From Burhinus oedicnemus (taxonomy: Eukaryota > Chordata > Aves > Charadriiformes > Burhinidae), in NCBI GenBank assembly GCA_008921705.1, contig VFFE01007653.1, positions 245,548 through 309,547 on the forward strand: DNA of 64,000 nt. Direction: 5' to 3'. Every line of letters starts with the position of its first letter. The stretch's first letter is position 1. Positions 13,367-26,087 of this stretch are shown piece after piece. The position numbers and the translations under genes are program-made. The notes beneath the pieces were generated by a model. It was not told the origin of the DNA and searched no databases. It saw only the letters and a list, made by a program, of their open reading frames with translations.

Positions 13367-13660
13367 TTCACTGGGTACCACTGGGAATAGCATCTTCTCT
13401 GTCCTCTCTGCACATTCCTTTCATGTATTTGTACATCTTGAAAAGGTCCCCCTGAACCTTCTCCTCTCCAGGCTGAACAGTCCCAGATCTCTCAGCCCGC
13501 AATCCTTTTATGGTGGGTGCTCCAGTCCACGAGCCCCCTTTACAGTGAGGGCATGTTGCTGGCTCATGTTCAAGGGGGTGGCTGTCCTCCAGGACCCCCA
13601 GGGTGTTTTCTGCAGAACTGAGAGGGCTCAGCTGCAGAAACGCTGCCTGGAGGCCTTGCA
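13367..13660 (-). mobile_element. CR1 fragment of a different subfamily, ORF2 C-terminus/3' UTR
   Basis: The plus strand carries AAAAGGTCCCCCTGAACC, then the CR1-typical CCAGGCTGAACAG and CAGGACCCCCAGGGT. Read antisense this is the end of ORF2, with GEEKVQGDLFKMYKYMKG. It abuts the 5' edge of the outer CR1 and differs from it in sequence, so it is a third element, probably the older host of that insertion. The upper boundary is uncertain because similarity fades into GC-rich DNA. Confidence 0.7.
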
Positions 13661-14338
13661 GGCTGCAGGGGCTCATTGCCTGCAGGGCTGGGGGAGTCCC
13701 TGCAGGGTGCGGGGCAAGAGCATTTGGGGCTGCCCCAGCATTGCAAGGGGATGCTGTTCAGGGGCTTGAGGACATGTGTGAGGCTCCTCATGGGCTGTCG
13801 CAAAGAAGGCCCCATAGCAGGTGAATGGGATGGGTCCCGCTGGATGGGGGAGGAAGCAGAGGGCTCGGTAATACCACTTCTCTGCCTACCAGCCTGTCTC
13901 AGAGGGCGCAGTGTGGTGCCTTTGCCAGAATAAGTAGGATTGCTTCTCTCCATCTTGGTAAAATTGCTGTAGGGACGAGTGCTCCAGTTTCAGCTGAAGC
14001 CCAAGGAATACAGAGGTGCCGGCATGGTTGGAGATGTATTACCTCTTGGGGACAGCTTGATCAAATGCCCCCTTTTTTTTTTCTTTTTTTTTTTTTTAAA
14101 TAAAGTCTTTCTGAGCACTGTTGGCACCTGCTTTGTCGGGTTAGAAATAGTTTTATTTTAAAACAATAATCCCAGAATGGAGTAAGTTGGAAGGGTGGCG
14201 TGTGACTGCTCAAGAGCAGTGGAGGTTGGTGCCATCACAGATGCTCCCCAAAGATGTCTCAAACGTTCTCTGGGGCTGCCACCCATCCACTCAGTGAGGA
14301 CAATTCTATTGTTCTTGAATCCTAAAATTCAAGAGGCA
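13661..14338. other. GC-rich unclassified segment with T-rich tract
   Basis: This is richer in GC than its surroundings, with open frames on both strands that carry no recognisable motif. A T-rich tract with one C lies at about 14073-14097. The segment could be the decayed 5' part of the CR1 fragment before it. A short CR1-tail-like stretch (AGAATGGAGTAAGTTGGAAG near 14175) is too short to call. Confidence 0.5.
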
Positions 14339-14777
14339 TATAACAGAATGGAATATTTCAGTTGGAAGGGACCTACAACTATCATCTAGTCCAACTGCCT
14401 GAACACTTCAGTGCTGACCAAAGGTTTAAGCCTGTTTTTAAGGGCATTGTCCAAATTCCTCTTAAACACTGACAGGCATGGGGCATCAGACATCTCCTTA
14501 GAAAGCCTGTTCCAGGGTCTGACCACCTTCTTGGTAAAGAAATGCTTTCTAATATCCAGTTTAAACCTTGCCTCATGCAGCTTTGAAGCATTCCCATGCA
14601 TCCTCTCACTGGATCCCAGGTAGAAGAGCTCAGCACCTCCCTCTGCACTTCCCCTCCTCAGGAAGCTGTAGAGAGCAACGAGGTCATGCTTCAGCCTGCT
14701 TTTCTCCAAACTTGACAAACCCAGAGTCCTTAGCCAGTTCTCATAGGACATGCCTTCCATCCCTTTCACTAGCTTTA
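14339..14777 (-). mobile_element. CR1 3' end (ORF2 C-terminus and 3' UTR)
   Basis: The minus strand encodes the CR1 RT C-terminus, KGMEGMSYENWL, then SLEKSRLKHDLVALYSFLRR, then FKLDIRKHFFTKKVV. The 3' terminus at about 14339 has the same AGAATGGAATATTTCAGTTG end as 9531, so both belong to one subfamily. The 5' end at about 14777 is truncated, as is usual for target-primed LINE copies. Confidence 0.9.
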
Positions 14778-17700
14778 ATTCACTAGAATTGAAGAGATTC
14801 TTGCAACAGCAATTTCTCTTTAACAGTACAAATGTTGATACATGACCTTAGATGTTTTGTGTGTCCCTAAGAACTTTTTAATACATTTTTTTCTTGGATC
14901 AAAGTCACTGAATATCAGCATATGAATACAAGGTATTATGTTACAGGTTGGGATAACCCAGTGCTGGTTTGAGCATCTTGGTGGGTGACTGGGTGACTGA
15001 GAGTATATGAGAACCTCATTATCCCATGTATGAATGGAGGAAAAAGACATTGCTGTGTAAAATGGATCTCTCTATTGTGACCTATGCCTACACTGCAACA
15101 CATAAATCCAATACTCCTTATGGTACATGGAAAGCGGTATAGGCACCGTGCAGGCAAAAACTGAGGGGAATTCTGTTTCCTTCTCTGTGCTGTAAAGATC
15201 TTTGCACAGGGAAACTGAAAACTAAGAAGGGAAAATATGCATAGGACAGAAATGAAGCTCTGCAGTGTATGTATCCACATTAATTTGACCAATATGGTCA
15301 TTGTTGTCTTGTGGAGCTAAGAAATATATTCTGTATGCATCGTGATGTTTTTACACCAAGCAAAGGCCTTTTATTTGCAGAAGTTAGCTTCTATCACTGT
15401 AAATTGTAAATTATCACTGTAAAGCTTGTTCTTTTTCAGTCACGAATGTAACAAATACTACATTTACTGGTTATTCATTTAGAAATAGCTTAACACTGAG
15501 AATGTATTAGAACCTCATTATCCTGTGCATGAGTGGAGAAAAAAGAGATTACACAGAGACTTGAGAAGCAAACATTTTTGGTCAAATATTGTGTACCCAT
15601 CCCAAATCTTAAACTTCAAGGTCTTGAGAGTGGAAGTGAAAACATAGACTCTGGCTTACTTCTTGCACTGTTAGCTTTACTAATAATACACTTCTCTATG
15701 CGAGGCCTTAAAACAGAGAATGATTTAACATGCCAAATAAACTTTAATGCTCAGATACAAAGTAAATGTTCGGCACACTGGGGCTTTTGTGTTTGATCCA
15801 GTTTCTTAATATTGTTTTAGCGGAGCTATTATTTTCTGTGTGAATTTGCAAGCTTCATGGGAACTTATAGGAAACCTGTGATAAATCAGTAGGCTGACAC
15901 AGTTATTCTATAAAATACCATATTATTCCAGTTCATTAATGTTGGAATACTTATTAAATTATGTTAAGGGATTCATACACACAGGAGTTATAAACTCCTG
16001 TGGACCCATCTTCACAAAAGGAGACTCCTTAGACAGAAGTACCTGATACTTTCCAAAGGCACTTTAATTCATCTGAAGCAATGCTTACTGTTAAAGTATA
16101 TTTTCCTCCAATATTTTGTTATTTTTACTGAAGTACTTAGAGAGCTTAGAGGGTTCTACATAATAATATGATCATCTAAGAAAAAGGATAGGGACATTGC
16201 TGAGAGTAAGTAAATTAACATTTTTCCCTCTTCTTATTGTGGCCAACACCAGGAAATGAATGCTCAGAGTGGAGTAAGGTAAATATTTTTTTGTGAAATA
16301 GACTGGCAAAAGGTAGCAAGAGTGCAGTGAAATCGTGCAAAGGACACCATAAATCTGTCAAAATTTCTGCTGGAAAGTTGACAGGCCAGCAGACTTTCCA
16401 GGACTGTTTTCTGCTTGGGTTCCATGGCAACCTAATCCAGTGAGCCAGTCTACAATTTTAACATTGTTTATGATTCCTGTGAAGATAAAACACTGTTCTA
16501 TGGCAATTCTTAGCTTTTAAAAACTCAGTCTGAATTTAAAAGTAATTAGAAACACAGAATTTAGTATGGGCTGGTAATTCTTATTGCTGCACAGACCTAC
16601 TTAAATATATGGAGATTAATATTATGTAAATCAGTAATTCAAAATGGAGAGATTTGCTGGGATTTTGACCAGGAGATATCTTGTAAAATATTGATTACAC
16701 CATCTCATAAAAGACATTGAAGAGCTGGGGCTGCATTACAAAAGAATAACGAACACAGCCTAAGTCAGGAAAAAAATAATTCAGGAATTTGGTATTAAAT
16801 ACAGAAACAAAATGTGTAATTAATTGTCGCAGTATACTGTTGATATGAAGAACTTTATGAACTTTTATCAGTGGATTATTTGTTTATATGAATCTAGAAT
16901 TATAACAGTTCATGCTGAAGAAACAGGATAGAAGAAAAATTGAGAAGGATACAAATCTTCATGTTTCTGGGTTTAAGACATTTCTTGATTAAGATTAGGT
17001 AAGAGTTGATAGGGATCAAATTTCCTCCAATCTGATTATTGCAAGGGTTTTTCCCTACCCGCTTCTGATACATTTTTTGCTGTCCACTGCCTGAGACTGC
17101 AATAGTTAACTGTAAATCTGGTCTAGTATGGAAATTACACGAAGTCATAACGTAGTGTAGACTTTTTTAAAGAAGATTACATTTGCCACATATGTTTTCT
17201 TTTGCTTTTGTTTTCTATATTTCCTCTGTGTCTGTATGTAGATGTATGAATAACAGATAATTCAGACTCACCAGTGAGGGTGAGTTTACAAATACATGAG
17301 CAGCTGCAGTCAAACTTAAGGCTATGCAATGGGAAAAACATATGATGATGTCTCAGTGTTTTTCAATTAATCTTTAATTTAGATAATTCTCACCTGTAAG
17401 TCTCAGATGAGCCTAGAAATAATAACTTGCTATTATTTGAACACATACTTCCTCTTTGTTTAATTCTGTTCTAACTGAAATGGCTCTTGCTGTACTGCTG
17501 CTGCCATGAAGACAAAAGTTATGACAGAGCTACAGGAGTTATGCTTCAAACCATGTTTAAAGAAAGTAGATACTCTTTCCCTAGTACATGTAAAACTTAA
17601 CAGTTTTTTCTCCTGTCAGTCACAGGCATTACAGAAAAGCCAGCAACAACAGTTATAGGAATAACTCTGATTTGGTTCTAAAGATATTTCCTAAAGTAAG

Positions 17701-18956
17701 TTATTGCTGCTGGGATTATAGAGTACAGCATAACTGATGCAAGTACATACAGTTAGACAAATGTTAAAAAATGGCAGGGTCTGAAAGAGATTAAAGGCAT
17801 GCGAATTTAAAGAATTAAGATTGCACAGTGATGTACCAAATCTACATTTTCAAGAATAAATGGAAAAAAGTTGCGCATAAAGGAAAAACTTTGAGATAGG
17901 TTCTTACTTAGAATGGGACAATCAGCTTTTGTTTGAATCTTATATTTATAGGAAATAATTGTTTTAACTTAAATACCAGTAACCATTACTGGCTTTTCTT
18001 CTCAAGAAAGTGTAAAAATGAAAATTCATCATATTTTAAACTCTTCTTCATGAAAATATCCCTAATAACATAAATATGCTCACGTATTTAAAACAATGAA
18101 TGTTTATTGTAATGTGAAATTATCAATACAATATTTAGAGATGCTTTTGGGAGTCCTATATAGGTAGATTAATGTATTGTATAATAAATAAAGCTTTTGC
18201 TTTCTAATGGAGTTAAGCTGTGGTCTAGATAAGTTTTAAAGTGGGTCGGCTATCTTACACATCCCAGCAAGGAACAGAAAAAATGTATAAATACATAATG
18301 ACCTGAGAATAAGAATGTCTTTTAGATTTGTAGGAGATCTACAAACTTTCTAGAGTTTTTTAAGGAGGAAAAAGATTTGAGACCCCAGAAAGGTCTTGTA
18401 AGGTTAACTTTTTCCTTAGTATTATAATTTATCTATTTAAATTATAATTTATCTATTTACCTGTAATGAATATTTACATTCATTATTCTAGCTTTCAGAC
18501 AATTCTGTAAACAGCACATACAGCAATGCTGCCTAGTAAATGATAACAGGTCTAATTATTTTTGTGGAGTTGCCTAGACTGGACAAGTCTGAGTTGAAGA
18601 AAATCCAGAGAACATTTAGTATTGAATACCAAAAGAATTGAATATCGAAGACTTGACTAGTATTTCAAGCTGGTTTTAATGTTCAATATAGTTGTCATCA
18701 GTTATGCAGTATAGTTTATTTTGTATCAGTTACATACTTTTTAAACACTAAGCGTTTAAACTCTTAGTTTAGACTGAACTCAGATTTAAGATGCTGTGCG
18801 TACCCCAGAGAAAGAAGGTGACTTTTCAGTAATATATATATGCATGTGCATATGTATGTATGTGCATATTTCTATATAGTAGTTTATAATCACAATACAA
18901 TATTTTTAAAGCCTCAAGGAAAGATTTTGTGCATCATTATAAACTGATCACAAGAG
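14778..18956. other. AT-rich unique intronic DNA, no gene seen
   Basis: No exon or transposon was recognised. A near-perfect 20-bp tandem pair lies at 18421-18460 (unit ATTATAATTTATCTATTTAA) and an alternating TATG/CATA stretch near 18830-18880. Confidence 0.6.
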
Positions 18957-19378
18957 CACAAGTCTTATGAGGAGCAGCTGAGGGAACTGGGGTTGTTTAG
19001 CTTGGAGAAAAGGAGACTCAGGGGAGACCTTATTTATTGCTCTCTACAACTACCTGAAAGGAGGCTGTAGTCAGGTGGGAGTCATTCTCTTCTCCCAAGT
19101 AACAAGCAATAGAACAAGAGCAAATAGCCTGAAGTTACACCAGGGTAGGTTTAGATTGGATATTGGGAAAAATTTCTTCACCGAAAGGGTTGTCAAGCAT
19201 TGGAACAGGCTGCCCAGGGAAGTGGTTGAGTCCCCATCCCTGGAGGTATTTAAAAGATGTGTAGATGTGGCGTTTAGGGACACGGTTTCGTGTTGGACTT
19301 GGCAGTGCTACGTTAACGGTTGGGCTTGATGAGCTTAAAGGTCTTTTCCAACCTAAACAATTCTATGATTCTATGATC
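18957..19378 (+). mobile_element. CR1 3' end, sense to PDE4D
   Basis: The plus strand starts in the ORF2 C-terminus (GAGGAGCAGCTGAGGGAACT), passes through [16 protein letters not shown] and [20 protein letters not shown] segments, and ends in the 3' UTR with AATTCTATGATTCTATGAT. It is 5' truncated, as expected for most CR1 copies. It closely resembles the copy at 25807. Confidence 0.93.
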
Positions 19379-22300
19379 AGATGTAAATTTATTCTCATAA
19401 ATCCTTTGTTGACTCCCTAAATTATGAGAACATGCTTTGAAAAATCCTACTATAATTATTTTTTCTGCATATCTTATGTTTTCCTTGAGAATAGTCAAAC
19501 AGTATTATGCAGTACAGTGGTGTTTAGGTGTTAAATATGTAGAGATATTTGGCAGAAACTGATTGAATAAATGCTGGTTAATGTAACATTCATCATACTA
19601 CACAATAGCTTCACCTTGAAACATATTCTACCTTTCTACCTTTTAATAACAACTGAAGAATATTGACAGTCTTATTTAGTTAAACATTTGGAATACAGTG
19701 TATTTACATATACATATTTAATGTATATTTACATATACATATTTAATGTATATTTACATATTTACATATATGTAAACACATATATAAATACATATTTACA
19801 TATATGTAAATGTATATTTACATATACATATTGTATGTATATACAAGAATCTTTGTATTAGCATTATGTCTTTAAAGTACAGGCATATCTGAGTAACAGA
19901 TGAACAACTGTTTAGTTGTTGATGTAAGTTTATGGAACACTGCAAGGTGCTTCGAGATACACTAAGGCAGAGCCTTCTAAAACCATTTCCAGTTTGCATT
20001 CTGCTAGGCTAGGACCAGATGAGTTTCTTCTGTGTTGCTGCAGTTAGTGTTCAAGTTAGCATGATCTTGATCATCTTGATTTAATAAGGATCAGATCAGC
20101 ATACACATCTAGAACAAGCAAATCTATTTGGTTGTGTATCTGTAAAAAAATTAGATTTGAAAGGGAATTGCATTCAGGAAATAACATAAAGGAGGAATTT
20201 TTTTTTTATAGAGTATGTGATTTTATAATTTCTAGTTTTGCAGAACAACCTTTTGTTTTCCATTATTTGGATATTCTTAAGCATATCTTATAGTGAGGTA
20301 AATATTAGTAGAATGGCATGTTTTATCACAGATGGATTTGATATCTTGTATTTATGATTAAATACATCATAGAACAAAGGTAAAATTGTACTGGATTTAT
20401 TTATATGAATTTGGATTTAATTCCTAAATTTTTTTTAATGACAAGAAGTGCCACAACATAGTAACAGTCTGAGGTATTAAGAAAGCAAGAATTTACCCTC
20501 TTTCTGGTCTCAGCTTCCTTTAGACTGATAGGTGACGGGATTTTCCATGTTCATTGCTGTCCAAAGTGGGGAAAATGGGCTAAGCATTGATTTACTTCTG
20601 TTAAAGGACTTCCCGCTTCCTTAGGTTCTCTCATTTCTGACTTCAGAGAAACTATGTTCAAGGGAGAAAAGTCGTCATCTACCAGATCGAAAAAATCTGT
20701 AGCAGCTTCTGTTGTTCTCAGAAAACGCATACAGACTACCAATAACAGTGGTAGAGGCTTCCCACTTACAAACACAATTCTTGGACTCAAATACATCCAC
20801 ATGCAGTCTGAAAATACTGATAAAGGTCTGAGGTCTGAGATACATAAGGCTTTTCTTCTCTTTATACAACGCTGCTGATAGAGTCCTATGAAGAAGGGAA
20901 GCCTTCAGGCCTGCTGCCATGGATCCTGTATATAACCTTTTACTACTGTGGCAAGGAGATTACTGCCAATAGTTTTTAATTATTTCTAGTAGCACAAGGA
21001 TTGGAAAAGGCTGGATGGAGTGTCTGTGACCATAAGGTAGCTGGGAGCTACAGAAACACTTTCTATTTCCTTCTTATAATCTTGAACTTTTTTATTGATT
21101 TAGGAAACCAAGTAATAAGTTTGTACCAAAATGGGGCACCACAGCTAGCCCAGGAGAAAACAGTGCTGTTATTGCAGTGATAGAAAGTTAAAATCTCCTT
21201 GTCTGACAAGCTGAACATCAAAGAGCATAGCTATCAATTAAAAAGGAGATCCATAATATTGTTATAATTTAGATGGAAACAGGATGAGAATAAGAGGTTG
21301 TAGAACAAAGGAAGACCTGAAGAATACTCTGAAATAGTTAAATAAAATTAAAAAGAAGACCACCCTAAACAAATTGAATTATAGTTTTAAAATATTTTCC
21401 ATGTGGAGAGAAGGTGGAGGAAAGATTTGGACTATAATGAAGTAACAATGTTGTGCAGGAAAGAAAAGAAAGATTATGATGTCTCATTCTCTTACTAGAA
21501 ACACAAGCAAAAAGGAATCATGGAAAATTAGGGTAAAATCATAAATAACGTCATAAATGGTATAATCCTGAAAGAGTGAAATGGTGAAGAGAGAAACTTT
21601 TCACAAAAGATAAGAATGAAAAGAAAATATTGTCAGGAATGTCAGAAATTTTGAACACTGTCAGTAAGCTGTAATTTTGCTAATTTTAAGGATTCACTGA
21701 TATGTGACAAAATAATTCTGGGTGTATAAGACTTCCTCCCACAAGAATATTTACTATGGGAACTGGGGAGAAAAATCTAACATGTCTTTAAAACTATGCA
21801 GATGGAGAAGTAATGTAATTGATTTTTACAGGATAGAGGACCCAGGGCCTGAAAATGGAATATATGTGTATAATCTCTTATGTGTTATTTAAATTAGGCT
21901 CAGGAAGTGCAAGTTTATGAGGGGGTTTTTTTTGTATATGAAGAGCAGTGTTCAACAAGAAGACAAACTGAGAGTGAAAGGTGCATGCATGCTGCAGCAG
22001 TCTTAGAACAGAACAGACTGTTCTCTGTGAAAAAGTCAAAAGATGAATGTGTACACAGATGAAACAGCAGGATTGCCTAGTGGTAAAGGTATCTTGTGAG
22101 TACTCCTGTATCCTAAATACGTCCAAAATATGAATGCAGGTGAATGATTTGACTTTTATAAATAAACAATAATAACTCTTGACATTAGGGGTTTTCAGTA
22201 GCAACTTGAGTGTCACAGCCTAGCTAAAAACTCTAATAAAATATTGATAGTTAATCATGAAAATGGAAAAAATCAATTAGAAATAAGGTAAAATATGAAT

Positions 22301-22879
22301 TAAGATGAGATTGGAGGACAAGTGTAAATTTCTAATAAAGAACCTAGAAATTCAAGTGAATAGATGAGAATGACTGATAGTTGAAGGTGAGTCATATGTT
22401 ATGGTGTTTTGAAGTTCAGAATATCAGCACAGTGAATAATGTGAAGAAAGAGATTTGCAGTAGAGAGAAATTGTATGGATTTGCGGCAGGGGTAGGCTGA
22501 TTCATTTTAGGTTGAGGGCACCTCAGCAGCAAAATACAAATTAGAAACAACAAGAAGTGTGACATACACATGGGTGCCTAAGAAGATGGGTTATTAGAAT
22601 TTTTATGCAACCCCAAAGAACCGAGTAAGATTATTCAGTAAATAACTATAAATGATCTTTAAAAAGCACAGTACTTTTGCCAGTGGATACTAAGAGATAC
22701 AAAAGCCTTTTTGCAGTCTAATGTAAAATATTAAAGTATTATAACCTAAAATGATGATAAATTTTACTACTTTGATATGTCAGAGCAGCAGTATTATTTG
22801 GAGTCATACTGAGCTGAGTCACCTAGAGTAATATATAAAAGCTGAACCTGTTTTCTACTAGAGGATTCATGGGGCTCTG
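19379..22879. other. AT-rich unique intronic DNA, no gene seen
   Basis: No host exon was recognised. It contains the AT minisatellite listed at 19700-19845. Short overlapping open frames on both strands at about 20551-20920 have no family signature and look like chance. Confidence 0.6.
19700..19845. repeat. AT-rich minisatellite (TTTACATATACATA-type units)
   Basis: Imperfect repeats built from TTTACATATACATATTTAAT and shorter TTTACATATATGTAAA units. Many units are self-complementary, so the tract can form hairpins or cruciforms. Confidence 0.85.
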
Positions 22880-23715
22880 CTCTGATACTCTTCTTTCTTA
22901 GCTACATGCTTATGTACCAGCCCTGCCTGCTCATCTTTCAGCATACAGGCATGGCCTGCTCCTGTGCCTTTAAGGTTTCCTTCTTGAAGAATATCCAGCC
23001 TTCCTGGACTCTTTTGCCTTTCAGGACTGTGTCTGAAGGGACTCTGTCAACCAGGACCCTAAGCAGGCCAAAATCTGCCCTCTGGAAGTCCGAGGTAGCA
23101 GTTCTGCTAACCACATTCCTCAATGTTCCAAGAATCAAAAACTCTATCATTTCATGATCGCTCCGCCCAACGCGGCCTCCAACCATCACATCACAGCCAC
23201 AAGTCCTTCTGTGCTTGCAAACAACAGGTTCAGCATGGTGCCTTCCCTAGTTGGATCCCTCACCAACTGCGTCAGCAAGTTATCTTCCACACACTCCAGG
23301 AACTGCCTAGACTGTTCCCTCTCTGCTGTATTGTATTTCCAACAGATGTTTGGTAAGTTTAAGTCCCCCACAAGAATAAGGGCTAGCGATTGTGAGACTT
23401 CTCTCTGCTGTTTATAGAATATTTCATCTGCCTCTTCATCCTGGTTGCGTGGTCTATAACAGAGTCTCACCATGATATCTGCCTTGTTGGCCTTTGCCTG
23501 ATTCCTACCCATAAAACTTGACTCTTTCATCACCATCGTCAAGCTCTAGACAGTCAAAACACTCCCTAACATACAGGGCTACCCTATGGCCTCTCCTTTG
23601 CCTGTCCCTTCTGAAGAGTTTATAGCCATCCGTTGCAGCAGTCCAGTTGTGTGAGTCATCCCACCATGTCTCCGTGAAGGCAACTGTATCATAGTTTTAC
23701 TGCTGCACAATGGCT
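22880..23715 (-). mobile_element. CR1 endonuclease-only fragment
   Basis: The minus strand encodes the endonuclease region: NKADIMVRLCYRPRNQDEE, LALILVGDLNLPNICWKYNT, RQFLECVEDNLLTQLV, then the post-endonuclease linker. It is collinear with and very similar to 34800-35560, so it belongs to the same subfamily. RT and 3' UTR are missing at the low-coordinate end. Normal target-primed insertion leaves the 3' end intact, so a later deletion or rearrangement is likely. Confidence 0.88.
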
Positions 23716-24540
23716 TAATTCTAATATGAACAGATCTTTGGGTTTTTTAATGCTAAACACAGCATGTCCGAAATACAAACAGCATGCTGTTTGGAACACT
23801 GTATGACAAATTAAAAAAATGACCAGAGTTGCATGCCTGTATTTTAAAATTTATTTAAATGAGTATTATAGCTTATTCTTCCTTATGGAATTCTAGTTTT
23901 TTTCTGGTAGAAATTACTACTACAGCTGCTGAATCATCATCTCTAGTGAGTCTTGCTGTAGTTGCTGTTGCTGTATACAACATTTTGTAGATACTGAGAC
24001 ATTACCCCTCCCTTCCCGGGTCATTTGTATACAAGTTCAAAACTGGTTAGCTTACTCTGCAGCAGAGTATGTTCTGCATTAAAGACTTAATTTTCATTAT
24101 TTTAGGCACTGACTGTATTAGTTTGAGTGTTCAAGGTCCTATAACATGTAAGTGGTGAGATTTTTAATTTATTTTTATCATTAGAAAAGAAAACAATTTG
24201 TGAAGAGTGAACCTTTTCATACAAATGTAGGAGAGATCTGGTGATTCATTCACTGAGGATTATCCTGGATACAGAATTGGATCTCGTTAAAAGAATTAAT
24301 TTCCTTGCTCTTTTCTCCTCTCCACATGCGTTATGTTGTTCTGTTTTATATTTAATTTCAGCAAGTGCTAGCCAGTAACTTACCTGCTTAGATGAAGAGT
24401 GAGTCTCTTCCCACCCACCTTGCAAGTAATTACTTGTAGTTAATGATCTGTTTCAGCAGAAGAAATTGAGAAAAATCTACCCTAGCACAGCCAATACTAT
24501 AGTGAAGTCCATCTGAGAGGACAGCAGATGAATGAATGCC
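23716..24540. other. Unique intronic DNA with one copy of a 150-bp duplication
   Basis: No gene was recognised. The notable element is the repeat copy at 24200-24349 listed separately. Confidence 0.6.
24200..24349 (+). repeat. 150-bp direct repeat, copy A
   Basis: The block begins GTGAAGAGTGAACC and ends GTTCTGTTTTA. It matches 29225-29375 in the same orientation with about ten differences including small indels (roughly 93% by eye). Flanks on both sides are unrelated. I do not recognise the family. Confidence 0.88.
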
Positions 24541-25301
24541 TGATGTTTCATGACTGGAGTGCTGTGATGGATGGATATTGGCTCTTTAAGAAGAGCAGGC
24601 CAGAAAGGTGAGGAGGGGCCTTTCAAGATAGCAGCTGGAAAGCATGTAGCTCTGCATAGGGAGAGGTGATGAGCCAGCTGAGAGCTTATGGCTTGGGCTT
24701 GGTGGGCAGACCAACATCAGCGATGTTGTGGTAGGGGACTGCTACAGGTGTCCTGATCAGGAAGAGGTAGGAGACAAGTAGACAAACTGGAAGAAGCCTC
24801 GCATTCACAGGTCCTAGTCCTCATGGGGGACTTCAACCACCCTGATGTCTGCTGGAAGGACACCACAGCAAGGCACGTGCAACCTAGAAGGTTTCTGGAG
24901 TGCTTTGATGACAACTTCCTGACACAGGTGATCAAGGCACTAACAAGGACAGGCTCTCAGCTGGACCTGATACTTGACAAATAAGGAAGACCAGTAGAGG
25001 AACTGAATGCTGGCGAGAGCCTTGGCTGTAAAGAGTATTAGATGGATAGAGTTCAGGGTCATGAGAGGAGGGAAGAAACAAATAGCAGCATCATGGCCCC
25101 AGACTGCCAGAGAGCAGGCTTTCGCCTGTCAAGGGATCTGCAAGGAATGGGGTCCAGGCCTGGTGGGAAGAGGGGTCCAGGAGAGCTAGCTGATTTCCAA
25201 GGATCACCTCACCAAGCTCAAGAACAGCGCATGCCAACAAAGAGGAAGTCAAGTAGATGTTGCAGGAAGCCTGTACGGATGAAGAAAGAACTCCTGGCAT
25301 A
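24541..25301 (+). mobile_element. CR1 fragment, ORF2 endonuclease region (copy 2 of inverted pair), cut by gap
   Basis: The plus strand runs from a CR1 endonuclease segment (TGACTGGAGTGCTGTGATGG near 24551) through VLVLMGDFNHPDVCW at about 24810 and RRFLECFDDNFLTQ, to a linker ending at the assembly gap. Stops such as the one after LDLILDK show that ORF2 is dead. Bases 24641-25301 are the exact reverse complement of 1-661. The 5' edge at about 24541 is approximate. Confidence 0.88.
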
Positions 25302-25471
25302 NNNNNNNNNNNNNNNNNNNNNNNNNNNNNNNNNNNNNNNNNNNNNNNNNNNNNNNNNNNNNNNNNNNNNNNNNNNNNNNNNNNNNNNNNNNNNNNNNNN
25401 NNNNNNNNNNNNNNNNNNNNNNNNNNNNNNNNNNNNNNNNNNNNNNNNNNNNNNNNNNNNNNNNNNNNNNN
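25302..25471. other. Assembly gap, 170 N
   Basis: A run of undetermined bases directly after a CR1 fragment. The sequence beyond it is not CR1, so the rest of the interrupted element, if any, lies in the gap or is misjoined. Confidence 1.
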
Positions 25472-25806
25472 ATCACCATGGCTTTGAATAACTTGCTGTG
25501 GTTGGGTTTTTTTCTTTCTTTTGGCATGGTTTTTTTTTTTGGTTTTTTTTTTTTTTCATCGCTGAGCATCTGCTTAACTACTGACATCCTTTCAAAAAAA
25601 CTTATACTGTCAGACAAATAGTATCTAGAGACAAAAAGGAAAAGCTTGTAGGAAAATTTCTGATTGAAGAAGTGAAGGATCAGGAAAGCTGATCAATACC
25701 TGGGGTGAGAATATTGGAAATGCACAGACAGTACTGAGGCTGGATCCTTGGATTTTGTACCTCTGGGATAGGACTACCTTACCTCTGGGGTAGACCTACC
25801 CTACCT
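25472..25806. other. Unique DNA with T-rich tracts and a short tandem pair
   Basis: Long T tracts lie at about 25507-25557. Near 25758-25803 a roughly 22-bp unit (TACCTCTGGGATAGGACTAC) occurs twice in tandem with small changes. No gene was seen. Confidence 0.6.
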
Positions 25807-26087
25807 TTTCCCAAGTAAGTGAGAAAACAAGAGGAAACTGCCTCAGGTTGCACCAGGGGAGGTTCAGATTGGATAGTAGGAAAAATTTCTTCACCAAAAG
25901 GGTTATCAAGCACTGGAACAGGCTGCCCAGGGAAGTGGTGGAGTCATCATCCCTGGAGGTATTTAAAAGATGGGGTGTTTAGGGACATGGTTTCATGGTG
26001 GACTTGGCAGTGCTAGGTTAATGGTTGGGTTTAATGATCTTAAAGGTCTTTTCCATTCTAACTGATTCTATGATTCTGTGATTCTAA
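25807..26087 (+). mobile_element. CR1 3' end, sense to PDE4D
   Basis: The plus strand runs from TTTTCCCAAGTAAGTGAG through AGGAAAAATTTCTTCACC and TGGAACAGGCTGCCCAGG to the tail ATTCTATGATTCTGTGATTC. It is 5' truncated and similar to 18957-19378. Whether it joins the CR1 fragment before the gap cannot be told, because about 330 bases of non-CR1 DNA separate them. Confidence 0.92.

Noticed and set aside
13570..13953. 127-codon minus-strand frame and several plus-strand frames
   Set aside because: Overlapping frames on both strands in a GC-rich patch partly made of CR1; no motif and no splice context.
14073..14097. T-rich tract as the poly(A) tail of a minus-strand retrocopy
   Set aside because: No AATAAA precedes it on the minus strand and the adjacent sequence has no recognisable mRNA-like content.
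24541..26087. One continuous CR1 from endonuclease to 3' tail across the gap
   Set aside because: After the 170-N gap there are about 330 bases of non-CR1 DNA before the 3' end piece, so continuity is not shown.
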